Notes under the pieces: generated by a model
The model's input: the letters and a program-made list of their open reading frames with translations, nothing else
The model's database searches: none
Told to the model about the DNA's origin: nothing
Translations under genes and position numbers: made by a program
Assembly: GCA_904066235.2 (NCBI GenBank)
Contig: CAJFCV020000005.1
Location: 4,087,501-4,151,500, forward strand
Source of the DNA: Bursaphelenchus xylophilus
Lineage: Eukaryota > Nematoda > Chromadorea > Rhabditida > Aphelenchoididae
Direction: 5' to 3'
DNA: 64,000 bases
Shown here: in pieces, positions 1-14,200 of the stretch
Layout of the letters: the number at the start of each line of letters is the position of its first letter
How positions within the stretch are numbered: the first letter of the stretch is position 1

Positions 1-184
1 ACCATTTAATCGAAATTCATCATAGCTTTGCAATTTGACAAAGTTTGAATAGTTGGTTTTCCCATTTCCGTCAAAATTCAAATACTTGAGAAATTCGTAT
101 TATTGGGCGATAAGGAAATCATAAATGGTTACCAACGGCCAACAGCTCTTGCCACTCCAATTCATTATGATGTCTTTATTTCAG

Positions 185-1882
185 GCCAACGGCGGAGCCG
201 CTGCTGCTCCCGTCGAGACAGTCAAGCCCGAATCCCCCAAGGATGAGTTGAAATCGCCCGGAGTTGGAGCTGGCCTTAAGAGCCCTACTCCAAATTCCCA
301 GATCAACTATGTCCCATCCATCCCCAAGTCGGTGCAACGCCGTCAGGAGCTGTACTCCGGTGGCAAACCATCCAAATTCGACAAGGCCAAGTTGATGAAA
401 TCTGAGGGAATCATCCCAATCCAGGCCGGTTCCAACAAATACGCCTCTCAAAAGGGAATGACCGGTAAGTCTAATTGGCAGATTAATAGGTCCCAATTGT
501 ATGAATTCTTGATATTTTCAATGGCAATTTTCAATTTCTTCGATTTCCCATTTTTTTACCTATACGAGGAAATTAATAATGTCAATTTCTGTTCACTACA
601 GCAATACTGACTTCAAATTTTAGGATTTGGTGCCCCTCGTGACGTCATCGACAAGATCAAGGCCGACAATTTGGCCGAAATCACCGACGAAGCCAAGGTC
701 GCCGCTTTGAAGACCTCCACCTGGCTGCAGTCCGGTACCAACAAGTTCGCTTCACAAAAAGGACAGACCGGTAAGTCCTTTCTAATATTTAAAGCGACAT
801 TAGATCCTTGAAATCGTTGTGGTATCTATCGAAACCAACTTCACACTTCCCATTTCCAACCAAAATAACCGAGAATCCCAGAATAAACTTTCGTATTTTA
901 GGATTTGGTGCTCCTCGTGATGTAAACTACAAACCAAAGGGTACTGGCGGTGCCGGCGAGGTCCCCGAAGAGAAGGCCCGTCTCACCGACGGTATTGTTC
1001 CCCTCCAGTCGGGTACCAACAAGTTGGCCTCGCAGGCCGGTATGACCGGTATTGGTATGCCACGTATTGTCGACGTGCGAAAGACCGACGAGCAGAACCG
1101 TGACTCGCAGGGCTTCATCCATCTGCAAATGGGAACCAACCGTTTCGCCAACCAGTCCGGAATGACCGGTTTTGGTATGCCCCGTCACAACATCACCAAG
1201 TACAAGGATGAGGTGCGCGGAGAGATGCCTCACGACGAATCGACCACCTCCAGACAGACTTCCGGATGGAGAGAGGGTAAGTTGAGGATTTGGATGAGAA
1301 AATTTAGGCGATTGCAATGCAAAAATAAAAAAAAAGAATCCATTTTCGTGATTTCTGACATTTCTCTCCCTAGAACCCGGCCATTTTTTGTCTAATTGGG
1401 TATTTCAAAGCTTATGACAATCATTACTAACAGCGGAATTCAATAGAGCAGTCAAAACTATCCACTAAAGAAGAAAGATACGGCAAAATTCCAGAAAAAA
1501 TCAATTCCATCTATCTATCCCAAATCAACGAAACCCTTTTCCAGGTGCCTCTCAGGCTGGTATGACCGGATTCGGTGCCTTCCGTAATAACACAATCTTC
1601 CTCCTCCAGAACCAAGACCAACGTTCCCAGGGAATGATCCCCTACCAGATGGGTGTCAACTTCCTCGATTCCCAGGCCGGAAAGACCGCCTTCGGTATGC
1701 CGCGTCGCACATTCACCGTGTTCGTGGACGACACGCACGAAGATCTGCCCGCCGACATCGCTCGTCGACCTGAGGTGCCATTCTGGTCGGGCCAGGAGGA
1801 CAACTTCGCCAACCAGACCGGTATGACCTCGTTCGGAACCCCGCGTGATGTGCGTGGAGAGTATGTGCGAAGAATGTGGTAG
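185..1882 (+). CDS. unc-87: UNC-87-like calponin-repeat actin-bundling protein (5' partial)
   Basis: Exons 185-464, 624-770, 902-1276 and 1545-1882 join in frame. The product carries seven calponin-like (CLIK23) repeats of the form LQxGTNKxASQxGMTGFGxPR; the fifth is shortened at its front and the last, with FANQTGMTSFGTPR, ends at VRRMW before the stop. This is the architecture of nematode UNC-87, a cytoplasmic protein that binds and bundles thin-filament actin in muscle and opposes cofilin-driven turnover (family knowledge). The first visible exon is preceded by TTTATTTCAG at 175-184, so it is probably internal and the true start lies upstream. An in-frame ATG at 125 would need that site to be unused. 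AATAAA-type signals lie near 1998 and 2102. Identification is firm; only the 5' end is uncertain. Confidence 0.93.
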
Positions 1883-3217
1883 AAGGTGGACTTCTTTCTT
1901 TCATTCTTCATCTCTCTCTTACATCCGATTGTATGCTTTTTGCGCGCATTTCTTTGATTATTTTCTTAAGAAGAAAGTCCTGGCGATTCGATGAATGTAA
2001 TAAATGATGACTCCAAAGGTTTAGCTAGTGTTGTCAGAGATTGGTTCGTAGAACCCGCTCAGCTCTTTGTGTCTCCTCTTTTTTTGTTGTACTTTTGAGG
2101 TAATAAACCCTTGATTCAACTAGTTCTTGGAAGCAGACTACATTAAGAATGACATAACTTCCAGACCGATAGATTTCTAATCATCGTAAAGTCCTTTTTA
2201 ATTACTATAACAATACTTCTTTCTAAAATTATCCATTTCTAATGCTTCTGGGTCAGTTGTCACCCGAAACCAGGTTCCCAAACCCCCTCTTTCCCTAGTT
2301 TCACATTATTTTTGCTGTTTATTTGGTCCAAAACTTTAAACCAACAGGTCAACCACCTGTGTGAAGAGGAACAACTGTTCCCGCCAGAGGTCTATGAGGA
2401 TATCCCGCTTACGCCAGGGATAAAACAGATCACAGAAATCAAGATAAATCAGGGAGAAAACCAAAACAATTTTCAAACAAATTCATATCAGCTCTTTCAT
2501 TAGCGACAGCTCAGCTTTATTCAACAATATAACATCTCACCGACTGTAATAAAAACCAAGATTCCTGAGGGTTTTGAGTGGGGGGGAAATTACAATTTAC
2601 CAGAATATATTTTCAAAACCCGCAGTGATCTCCCCAGAGATAAGAAAGAAAATCAACAAGTATGTACATTAAGAAGGTATACCCGCAAAGGTCTGAGGAC
2701 ATAAAGACCATGGAAATGGAGACCCGTGTGGATATAACGCTAAGAGTATTCGTATTAAGTAAAGCCTCTAATCATGGCCCAGTGAAGAAAAATTCGATTT
2801 AGACTGGGAACGATATAACCAGAGGCCGTTGTAATTGAATTACAAAAGAGAAAAGCTGGGGTACATACGTTGAAGAGTGAGGGGAGGTATATTACAGATA
2901 ACAGTCAGTAAAATATGGACGAAAAGAGACCGAAACCTAGGAAAAGAGGCCTTCCAAACATTGAAATTGGCTCCCTTTCGGAGATCACCAGCTATATAAC
3001 CTCAAAAATTGTTTCCACATCGTAGCGTAAGACAACATATATAAATGAAAGGATATATGACCCTCCACTATAGATATGAGAACATTTCGAGGACCAAAAA
3101 ACATGAAGACAAAACCGAGTATCATAAAACATATAAAAATAATTCATCAATAACATAGAACGGAGAGATAAATCGCTAACAAAGCAAAATTAAGGCGAGA
3201 TGCTAGATCCTTTGAGT
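1883..3217. other. Region between two 3' ends: UTRs and spacer
   Basis: The convergent ends of unc-87 and the helicase gene face each other here. The left part should be the unc-87 3' UTR and the right part the helicase 3' UTR. I see no convincing coding frame, RNA gene or repeat; a 63-codon open frame at 2312 has no splice or family support. Confidence 0.6.
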
Positions 3218-5454
<2,237 letters not shown>

Positions 5455-6667
5455 TTATGAGCAAGGCTAGGGATCCCACTGTCTAAATGAAATCATCGAC
5501 ATTCACTTGCGCATGCGAAAAGACACTAGTTTTCGAAGTTAGTCGCGATTTGATTGAGACAGGAAGAACATTAAAATAACCCATAAAAAGCATGGACAAA
5601 GTCTAGGAAAAAACCCTTCTTGTCCAACAGACAAACTGACCAGAAGGGATTTGTCGAGAAGAAATGACAGCCGAAGGCAGTGGAACGATGTCGTGGCGAA
5701 CACTTTACCACAACAAAACGAGAGGAGTAATTGAAAGTAAATCAATTTGGAGGCGCTGAATTTATACTAGTCGCATTTCTTATGCAAATTATTCGAAAAC
5801 GTGGGAACTTTGAAGAAATTTGAATAAAAAAATGCAATTAAAAACAAATATTATCCACAAGCAAAGGTTTCAAACTTCATGACAAACGACATTTGCAATC
5901 AAACCGAAACCGTGCGAAAACTTGCACGATCAAGTTTTTTATAATTTATTCCTCATAGATTAAACAATGATCTTGGCGAACCTAAAAAACTACCATTCCT
6001 GATAAAGAAAGTGCCTGAAACTAGCCTATCAATTCGTCCCGCCCAAGTCTCTACCCTACGAGATCATTTCACAACCCCAGCCATCATTTCCTGCAGACGT
6101 CCCTAAATCAGACCAAAGAAAAAGTCAAAAAGACTCACCTCAAAGTTCTCTAGCGCTTTTGAACCCAAATTCCGTTCGTTTCGCTTTTGTTTGACCCTCG
6201 GACGGCTTGGCAGTCGAGAGGGGAAGCAAAACACTGAAAATGGACCAAATTATACAACGAATCCTCTAAACCAATATTATTCGACAAAAATCCCGGTGGA
6301 AACAAATCTTTTCTGTCTAAAATAAGGTCGGGGTGAGCGTCTATCGGCTCGGGGATCGAAGTACGCTCGAATTTCACGAAAAAATAGCGGGGAAATCGAG
6401 AGGTGAAGAAAGAATTCGTGCAGCTGCAAGAAATGGAAATTTTTTGAACTACGGTCGTTTTCGTGGTGGGACGTGGGGGGAGGAGGGGTGTTAGGCGCGG
6501 GTGTCAAAAGCTCAAAATCTACAAATAAAGAAGAATGGTATGGCAGTTCAAAGGCGTAATATCTCATTCAAGCTCGTCTTTTCATTATTTTACTGGCAAA
6601 ACTCAATTTTTTAAAATTGGCACAGCTCGTAGGGAGATAATAATATTTTGTCACCGTAAAAAACTGA
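5455..6667. other. 5' flank of the helicase gene, no gene seen
   Basis: AT-rich upstream DNA. It should include the helicase promoter, but I could not define a core element. No supported coding frame. Confidence 0.5.
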
Positions 6668-7679
6668 CAAGGGAAGTCACTTTTTTCGCAGATCGATCCA
6701 TACTGGTGACCTAGTGGACTGTGAAGGCCTCAGGCTATGTAAGAAGAATCTGGCGTCCAAAAGTGTTTACGGGCCCTGAGGGCAGAGTTATGGCTCATCA
6801 AAGTTCGCGCAAAAAGGGTTCCGAAAAGACCCTCCAAAAAAACGTGATCGGAGAAGTGAGCTTCGGTAGCAGAGTGGTTCGCAGATTTTTCTTTTGTCTG
6901 GAAGGGCCAGGGTTCGATTCCTCTTCCCGGCAATAACTAAAAACAATATTGTAAGAGTAGCGTAAGTTACAAAAAAATTGTTTTGCAATATTTTTTGAAA
7001 AATGTTATTATCCTGTCGTTAAAACTTGGGGAAGTCGTTGTGAGCTTGGACACAGTGAGGGATGCGAGGGCATTTTTCCACCGAGGATCGCATTCAATTT
7101 CTGGAATAATGCGGCGACTACGGTGGATTAAGACGCCGTATCATTGGAGAAAACTGCGGGAACCTTGGCGTAAAGGTAGGACTGGGATTCTCAATATGTA
7201 TATCTCTGATGTTTTATAAGACGTCCTTGGTGATCGTGATATCATGCTGAAGCGTTTGAGTCAAACGCTTGCTGTCTGGGCAGATGATAAATTTAGGGAC
7301 GATATGAACAAAATCGTCATTTTTTTAACGACAGGATAATAAAATTTTTCAAAAAATATTTCAAAACATTTTTTTTGTAACTTACGCTACTCTTACAATA
7401 TTGTTTTTAGTTATTGCCGGGAAGAGGAATCGAACCCTGGCCCTTCCAGACAAAAGAAAAATCTGCGAACCACTCTGCTACCGAAGCTCACATCTCCGAT
7501 CACGTTTTTTTGGAGGGTCTTTTCGGAACCTTTTTTGCGCGAACTTTGATGAGCCATAACTCTGCCCTCAGGGCCCGTAAACACTTTTGGACGCCAGATT
7601 CTTCTTACACAGCCTGAGGCCTTCACTGTCCACTAGGTCACCAGTATGGATCGATCTGCGAAAAAAGTGACTTCCCTTG
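6668..7679. mobile_element. Foldback TIR element, CAAGGGAAGT family, copy 1
   Basis: Two near-identical arms in inverted orientation, 6668-7024 and 7322-7679 (about 357 bp each), surround a roughly 300 bp spacer. Both ends read CAAGGGAAGTCAC, and the element is flanked by TGA on each side (6665-6667 and 7680-7682), a 3-bp target duplication. The mirrored 71-codon open frames in the arms are a consequence of the repeat. No transposase is visible. Three other elements here (52708, 62088, 62867) share the same ends and TNA duplications, which is the reason for calling it one MITE-like family. A 3-bp TWA/TNA duplication is typical of PIF/Harbinger-derived MITEs, but that assignment is inference. 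Confidence 0.85.
6857..6933 (+). other. tRNA-like segment with A and B boxes in left arm
   Basis: TAGCAGAGTGG matches an A box and GGTTCGATTCC a B box of RNA polymerase III tRNA promoters, about 45 bp apart. The T-stem and acceptor stem do not pair properly, so this is tRNA-derived rather than a working tRNA. The mirror copy in the right arm lies near 7414-7490 on the minus strand. Confidence 0.6.
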
Positions 7680-9224
7680 TGAGGTCAACGAGTTAAAAAT
7701 GCATTGAATTTTCAAAAATGGTCATTGTTTCTAATATTGGCCTGATGAAAGGAATTAAAATTTCCCATAAATGATCAGCTTATGGGCATGATACATACGA
7801 CAATATCAACATGAAAATTTCTCAAAGATTCTACGAGAAATGTTTTGAGAACAAAAGGATTCACTCTGAGTCAGCGAGTTCTTATCACGAAGTTCTTGGC
7901 AGCAGAAGAATCAATTCTGTGGCCTATATAAATCGCTGGTTTGGGCTTGCAATGCAATGGGAAATAATTGGAGTTACGAAGCCAGGGGTAAGATAACATC
8001 AATTATGCCTTTATTACTTCTCTAAGAACAAGGGTGTTGTAATTTGAGAAGTTTGGGCATACGTTTAGAGATTTATTTTTTGAATACGACGTTTATTTTT
8101 TCTTTGTTTTGTCATCAGCAATGGATAATATTGCTCGGTTGATTTCTAAATATCAAGATAGATAGATGACTGACTATCCGTAAAATATTATACTATCTTC
8201 TCACTTTGGAGAGCTTTTCTACCCGTTTGCAAGTCAAAAAGAGGTCCAAAGAAGGGGGATTTGTAACCTTTGAGTCACAAAAGGAATAGCCGTTCTGTTC
8301 CCGTAAGTTGGCCTAAGGGTCTAAAAAGCAACTAGTAGCTGTATAAGAATCTCTGTGTTCTACCTAAAGCTAACTTTTAATTTTTATTTCTTTTGACTTA
8401 TTTTTACATTGTACTGGCTTGGCGGTGACTAATTACTAACAAGCCTTCATAACTCACTTTGTTTTACAAAAACCTCTTGATACTGGTAATTAGCGCTTAG
8501 CAACATTATTCAACTGTTTTTCATGTAATAAATGAAGATCCTCAACCTTTTTTTGCAAGAGATCTAATTGAATCATTTGTGAAATCACCGCTTTTTCGTT
8601 CGCAGAGATCGTTATAAAATGAGTCAAGAACGCTGAAGAAAATACTTTTGTTACTCTTTCTTGGCCGTAGGTTTGAGTCGGAGGTATTAACTTACTATTT
8701 TATCCGAATTTAGACCGTTTAACTCCCTACTGTAAAAACAAAAACCCCATGATACAAATCACCTCAATTTCCCCTCAAGTTCTTTTTCTTGATGTCATCC
8801 TGCACTAATAAGCTTGGAATTGGAATGTCATAAATCTTCGCTTGATTGTCCAACGTTTCGACCAACTGTTCTTTTATAAAGCAGAGGTTTTTTTAGGCAG
8901 AGAGCTGTCAAAATTCTAAACCTTTATCAATCCGCTTGGCAAACGTGAGAACTTTATATTATACTAGGCTCGCTTTTATTAACACTGTGAAAGATTCGGA
9001 TTGAAATTGAAAGGAAGTGTTTTTTTCCGTGACACAGAGTAGAAGTGAGTACTATAAAACATGTCAGTCGCTTTTATCAGTAACAACCCAATTTTGATAT
9101 TGAACTTTCATGACACTGCTATCAAACTGATATGAGATATGAAAACTTAGCCAATGGAGATCGTATTTTACATTCAAAAATTCCCTAATTCTCCAAGCGG
9201 CAATATTTTTCTCCTACTCTCATA
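7680..9224. other. Non-coding stretch, nothing recognised
   Basis: AT-rich DNA without a supported exon, RNA gene or repeat. Short open frames have no splice signals or family match. Confidence 0.5.
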
Positions 9225-9544
9225 TCAGTCTGGCCGAAAAAGAATTTCGCACCCCGAACCCCTCCGTCGCACGCACTCCAAACCCCAATTTGCATCGCGG
9301 AGAAAATTGGGGCATGTCGCCGAAAAAACGAAGAAAGCGACGTGTCGCAGGCCCCAAATTGAGGTTTCGGGCCTGTTTTGCACAGTGCAAACCGTTGTTT
9401 TCGTTCATTTGCACTGTGCATTCACCAAATTTTAGCGATTTTTCCCTTTCGTCGCGGAAAATCTCCGATGTCGCGCGCAGGTTTGGATTTTCGGGTTGCG
9501 ATTTTTGTGCGGAGGGGGGTGAAATTCTTTTTCGGCCAGACTGA
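9225..9544. mobile_element. Short TIR element with TA duplication (MITE-like)
   Basis: The ends read TCAGTCTGGCCGAAAAAG in inverted orientation and are bounded by TA on both sides, as in Tc1/mariner-type insertions. The interior is itself a large imperfect palindrome centred near 9390, including TGCACAGTGCAAA opposite TTTGCACTGTGCA. No coding capacity. Confidence 0.7.
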
Positions 9545-10703
9545 TAACATTTATCCCCCTGGAATAAGTTATTTATTTGGCCCCAAATATTGTTCTTCCT
9601 TTATTTTCCGGCAGATCAATCTCGAGTCCCCGGCCTTTCGGATCGCATCCTCGAAATGACCTCAGGGCTTTTCCCTCCCCCATCACATTTGGGGCCTCTT
9701 TTGACCCCCTTCTTCACTGATTTGAATTCCAAATTTTGGAATGACCATTCAAGGCGATCATAAAATAGTAAGATGTTGGGCTGAAATTTGGCAGGAGAGG
9801 AGGTTTTTGATGGAATTATTAGGGGCTGGATAATATTGAATAATTTTGTGGGATAGTAATATTTCGGGAAGGGGGTAATTTTTATTTTGTGCAACCTCGT
9901 ATCACGATTGTTTTTTCAAACCCACATTTTAATTTTTGAAGATTTTAACTTCCGCCTTGCAACGAGAAAATTGCTATTTGCTGAAAAATGTCATCAAAAT
10001 GTCAAACAGCTGTTAATTTTTCATTTTGCGGAGCACAAAAATCGAGATTTTTTTGGTAAATTTTGATCAAAAAACCTTGCTCATCTTCTGCAACACAATA
10101 TCTGAAAGTCTGCGATGTGTTGCACAGAATCTTAACCTGCATTTTTGCCAAGTTGCATAAAAATCTATTCATCGTATCTCGGGAACTTTTCATTTGAATA
10201 CATAAGCCTAATTAGATTTTCTTAGCTTTTGCTGGGTTTACGAGTTCCTGTACTAGTTTTTTTATCCATGCTTCTATTTCTCCCTTCATCTCCACCATGT
10301 GTTAATTTTATTACTTTAATAAAAACTCTTTCTGATAATCAGCACTACTATTCTCAATAAGCGTCTCTAATATTCGCACGTCAAATCTTCGTTATCTCCG
10401 CACTTAATGATTGATTATGATCAATTCTCATATTCGATAATTCCGCTGTTCGTTTGAAACAAATGTCATCGTCTTCTCGGATAATTATTTTATTTTCCTT
10501 TGGGCCTAGCCGGGCGTCGTAAAGATCTGTCAAAGTGCCGAAAGGAATTGGCCGGCGATCCTGGTGTAATATCTAATTGACAGGTGAAATACCTGGGCTG
10601 CGTTATTTTAGATCTTCACTTTCTTTTATAAAGATTATTTTTTGCATTTTCGGACCACAAAACTTTGCTTTCTTTGAAAAAAAATAAATCATGGATTTTC
10701 AGT
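9545..10703. other. Upstream region of the small membrane-protein gene
   Basis: No coding frame supported. A candidate acceptor (TGGATTTTCAG) lies at 10692-10702, just before the next start codon. Confidence 0.45.
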
Positions 10704-10707
10704 CAAG

Positions 10708-11270
10708 ATGGGGGACCAGAAACCGGTGCTACAAGTGCAGTTGAATGTGGACGATATTATGAAGGAGACTGTCACACTTATCAAAGCAGTGCGGGAGGAA
10801 ATTGAAATCGTCTCGAATGCTGTGAACCTGCACATGAATGAGAGTATTGATGGGGTAAGTCGATGGCAACAGCCTTTAAAAATAAGTTCCTAAATTGGCC
10901 AAATTATCATCGTTGCCCAGCATCATTAATTCCTTTTTAGGCGATCAGGAACGTTGCCAAGATCGTCGGCGATGTGGAGACCATCACCAAGAACATGGCC
11001 ATCACCACCAACGCTTTCTATCAGCCAGTTCTTTTATTTATGTCCCTCCTCATCCTAGTGCTCCTACTTTTATCCATCTTACTGTTCTGTATGTTGCGAA
11101 CTCGAAGAGAGTACAAAAAACAGCCCATTAAACTGAAGTTCCGCAAACGGAGGGGACGAACAGCGACACGGAGGGTACCTGAACATACGTCAACAGAGAC
11201 GATAAATGAGGAAGCGCAGCCTCCGGGGTATGGGACTACTGCCAAACGGAAGAATGACACTTTGGTGTAG
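10708..11270 (+). CDS. Small single-pass membrane protein, unknown function
   Basis: Exons 10708-10854 and 10941-11270 join in phase 0 and encode 158 aa. The first about 75 residues are hydrophilic with heptad-like spacing (NVDDIMKETVTLIKAVREEI), suggesting a short helical or coiled-coil region. A strongly hydrophobic segment (LLFMSLLILVLLLLSILLFC) forms one transmembrane helix. A basic tail follows (RTRREYKK, KFRKRRGR) and ends in a polar stretch. There is no N-terminal signal peptide, so the basic tail is probably cytosolic only if the protein inserts with the N-terminus outside. TTTTCAG lies 5 bp before the ATG, consistent with spliced-leader addition. AATAAA near 11499 fits the 3' end. 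I do not recognise the family. Confidence 0.75.
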
Positions 11271-14200
11271 CTGTAACATATACACAAATTTTTTTGTTTT
11301 TTTATTTTTCTCATTGTTAGTATGTTTTTTTTTAACTTTACTACGGTCTAAATTGTAAAAACTGCCTATTCAATCAGTGCCTGAGAACCATCGTCTTGTC
11401 ATATAGTGTTTTTAATTCTTGCCAAAGGTGTACACATATCAGATATTGTCTTACGTAATTGTATAAACTCTTATGTAATTTTGATGACTAGTCATGTAAT
11501 AAAAAGAATTCTACGGTTCCATAATGTTCAATCAATCATACTGACAGGTTGCAATTGGGTATGTTGCTATTTTTTTCTTTTTCGGCTTTTGTACCTGACA
11601 AAAAAAACTCAACACTTTCAAAACTGACATCACCGCCCTTTTCTTTCATGTATTTTGAGACCATTTATTGGATTTTCAGGCCTCTTGAACAATGCCGAAC
11701 GTCCTCCGGATATCTTTTGTCCTCCGAAAGTTTACATTCATATATCATCCGAGTGTCGTTCCAAAAGACTTTCCGAATTTCATATTTCCGTTTTCGAGAG
11801 GATTAAAAATTTAATTTTTGTCGCAGTAAGTTTTATATTGCTTCTTTATGGCCAGGCATTTTTTAGGGGAAATATGTGCGCCTAAGGGGCGGGTTGACTT
11901 TAAAAAATTTCGGAGAAGTTAACTTGTATAATAAATTTTCCTCGAAAAAAGTTCCCATGTCGATTCTCACTTTATTGAGTAAAAATGCCCGCAGGCACTG
12001 AGTTTTTGCACGATTATTACGATTCTTCATTTGAGGTGTTTGGTGGAGTGAAAGCTGTTTTTGCACGGGTTATTAATAGCATTGTATTAATTTTGCTATC
12101 CTATGAAGGTGAAGATGAGTTCTTTATGTGATAAGAGCAGCACAGAATCGGTATCTTTAATAATCTCATCTGTAGCTGCTACAGTTACAATTTTAATTAC
12201 ATTTTTTCTCTATTCTTTGAAAAATTATTCTAAATTTGTCTTATTTTTAAAATAATATTTTCGTGGATGTTTTCGGCCAAACTGAAGCCGGCCTTGTTTT
12301 TCCAAGGATTGGGTGGCCTTTCAGCGGCAATTGAACTCTTATTTTTAGTAGTTGTTATTGCTTGGCGGTTCTAGGAGAACCCGGAGCGTTCTCAAGTTCC
12401 ATTTGCTTATTTTTGAAGGGTTATCTTGTTTGCACAGAGTCAGCAAAAAGTCACATCTGAAGCTGGCCAAAATTCGGTCAAAAAAAGGAATCAGTCTTGC
12501 TTACAATTAGAGCTACTGCGTCTGTAACTTTTGACTGATGACATTTATTTTCCATAGCATCTCCCAAAAGAATCGGCTGCCCCTGTGAGTCGAAGTTTCA
12601 GAATTTTTTACTGTCTCCACCTCCGCTACAAGCTTCCATCGTCATCACGTTTTTTTCAACGATTTATGGCTTACAATTTTTTTCGAGTTTTCCTAACCCA
12701 TCAAATTCTCGACCGTTTTTTCCGCGGCACATTCTGCATGTTTTGTCGTTACTCTTTTCTTGGCCATATTCGTTTTCCTTTTTTATAAACGCGTTTTGGA
12801 ACGCCCTTCCCAAAAATCCGTTAAAAATGTGACGTCGATTTTGGAGCAAGAAATGCAAAAAAGTTGGGAAGGAGAGTTTTTGGGGAAGATAGACATCAGA
12901 ATTCTTGAAGGTTTTTTGGAAAGGAAAGCGGTGAAAAGAAAGGTCGTGGCCTTAAGATTCAGTCAAGCGAAGGTGGATTGGGAACGAATGGGGGTGGGGA
13001 ACGGAAATAAGAAGATAATATATCACAAATAGGCCGTTCAGGAGGGATTCTAGGGTAGTAAAACAGGCTATGTTGTCTGTAACTTTAAAAATTTAAAAGA
13101 TTTTTGGTGGTAAAATAATGTTGAAATAAGGCGTATTTTCGAAGTAATACTCGCTGATTCAAAGAGTCTGCTTACTAATAAAATATGTTTTGTAAAATAC
13201 GTTTGTCCTAATTTGTATTTTTTAATTTTTATGCCAACCTTAAAAAAACGAAATAATTTGTATGTCCCATCCATCTACACAATAAATACGAACTCTACTC
13301 GACTATAGAAGTTCCCTTTTCTGTTTTTTCCCGCTCAAAGGCAATGAGAATGGAAGGTTGGCCGTCTTTTTGGCCAAGACATTCTTTTTTTTCAGTTCTT
13401 TTTTTGGGATTTTACTATTAAAGGGAGTGGTTCTTCTTTTCCGATACTACTAAATCGTACTGTTTAGGGGGAATTTATTTGTTTTTCGATTGAAGTGGCT
13501 TATCAGTAAGTTCTATGCTAAAAAATAGGTGAATTTTGTAAGTAGCCAAACAATTTTTAGTTTGGAAATTTTAATTTTTTAAATTTTTTGTATAAAACTA
13601 TACAAAAACCCGGTAAAACTTAATTCCAAGTTGAAATTCACCCCATTGTAACCTTCCATTCGACCAATTAAAGTTTTGTTAACATGAATGTTTAATCAAC
13701 TGTCGATAATTTGCAGAGAAATCGATAGCCCCCCATCTTTTTAATCGCGTTTCATTCTCGATTGTCATGATTCTCGATCTACTTTGTTTCACTGATTTTA
13801 CATTTTTTTTTGTTGGTCTTTGAACAAAATAGTATTAAAATTTGGCATTGATTCATCCGAAAAAAGAATGTTTTTGCTTTTGCTATGTCTCAGAAAGCCT
13901 GAATAACTGTGAATGACAGATGTTTGTCACAGTTCCAATGCGTGTTGGTCCGACTCATCTTTTTCAAAATGCTTGCAAAACATAATTTTAGCCCAGAATT
14001 TTACGTCGTATTCAAAATTTTTGGTCTTCATTTTGCAAGAAATAAAAAATTTTTAGGAAAAATGTAGCTACCATTGCTATGATTTGGACAACAGCTGCTT
14101 TAGGAGATGATATTTTGACCCATGAAATGACCCTCGTCTTTGCAAAACCTTTTCCTTTCCAGATTTTTTCTCATCGTTCGAAACCCCATTATCATAATTC

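Noticed and set aside
6721..7626. Mirrored 71-codon open frames (MKASGYVRRIWRPK...)
   Set aside because: They are the two arms of a foldback element read in both directions; a tRNA-like promoter runs through them and no protein family is apparent.
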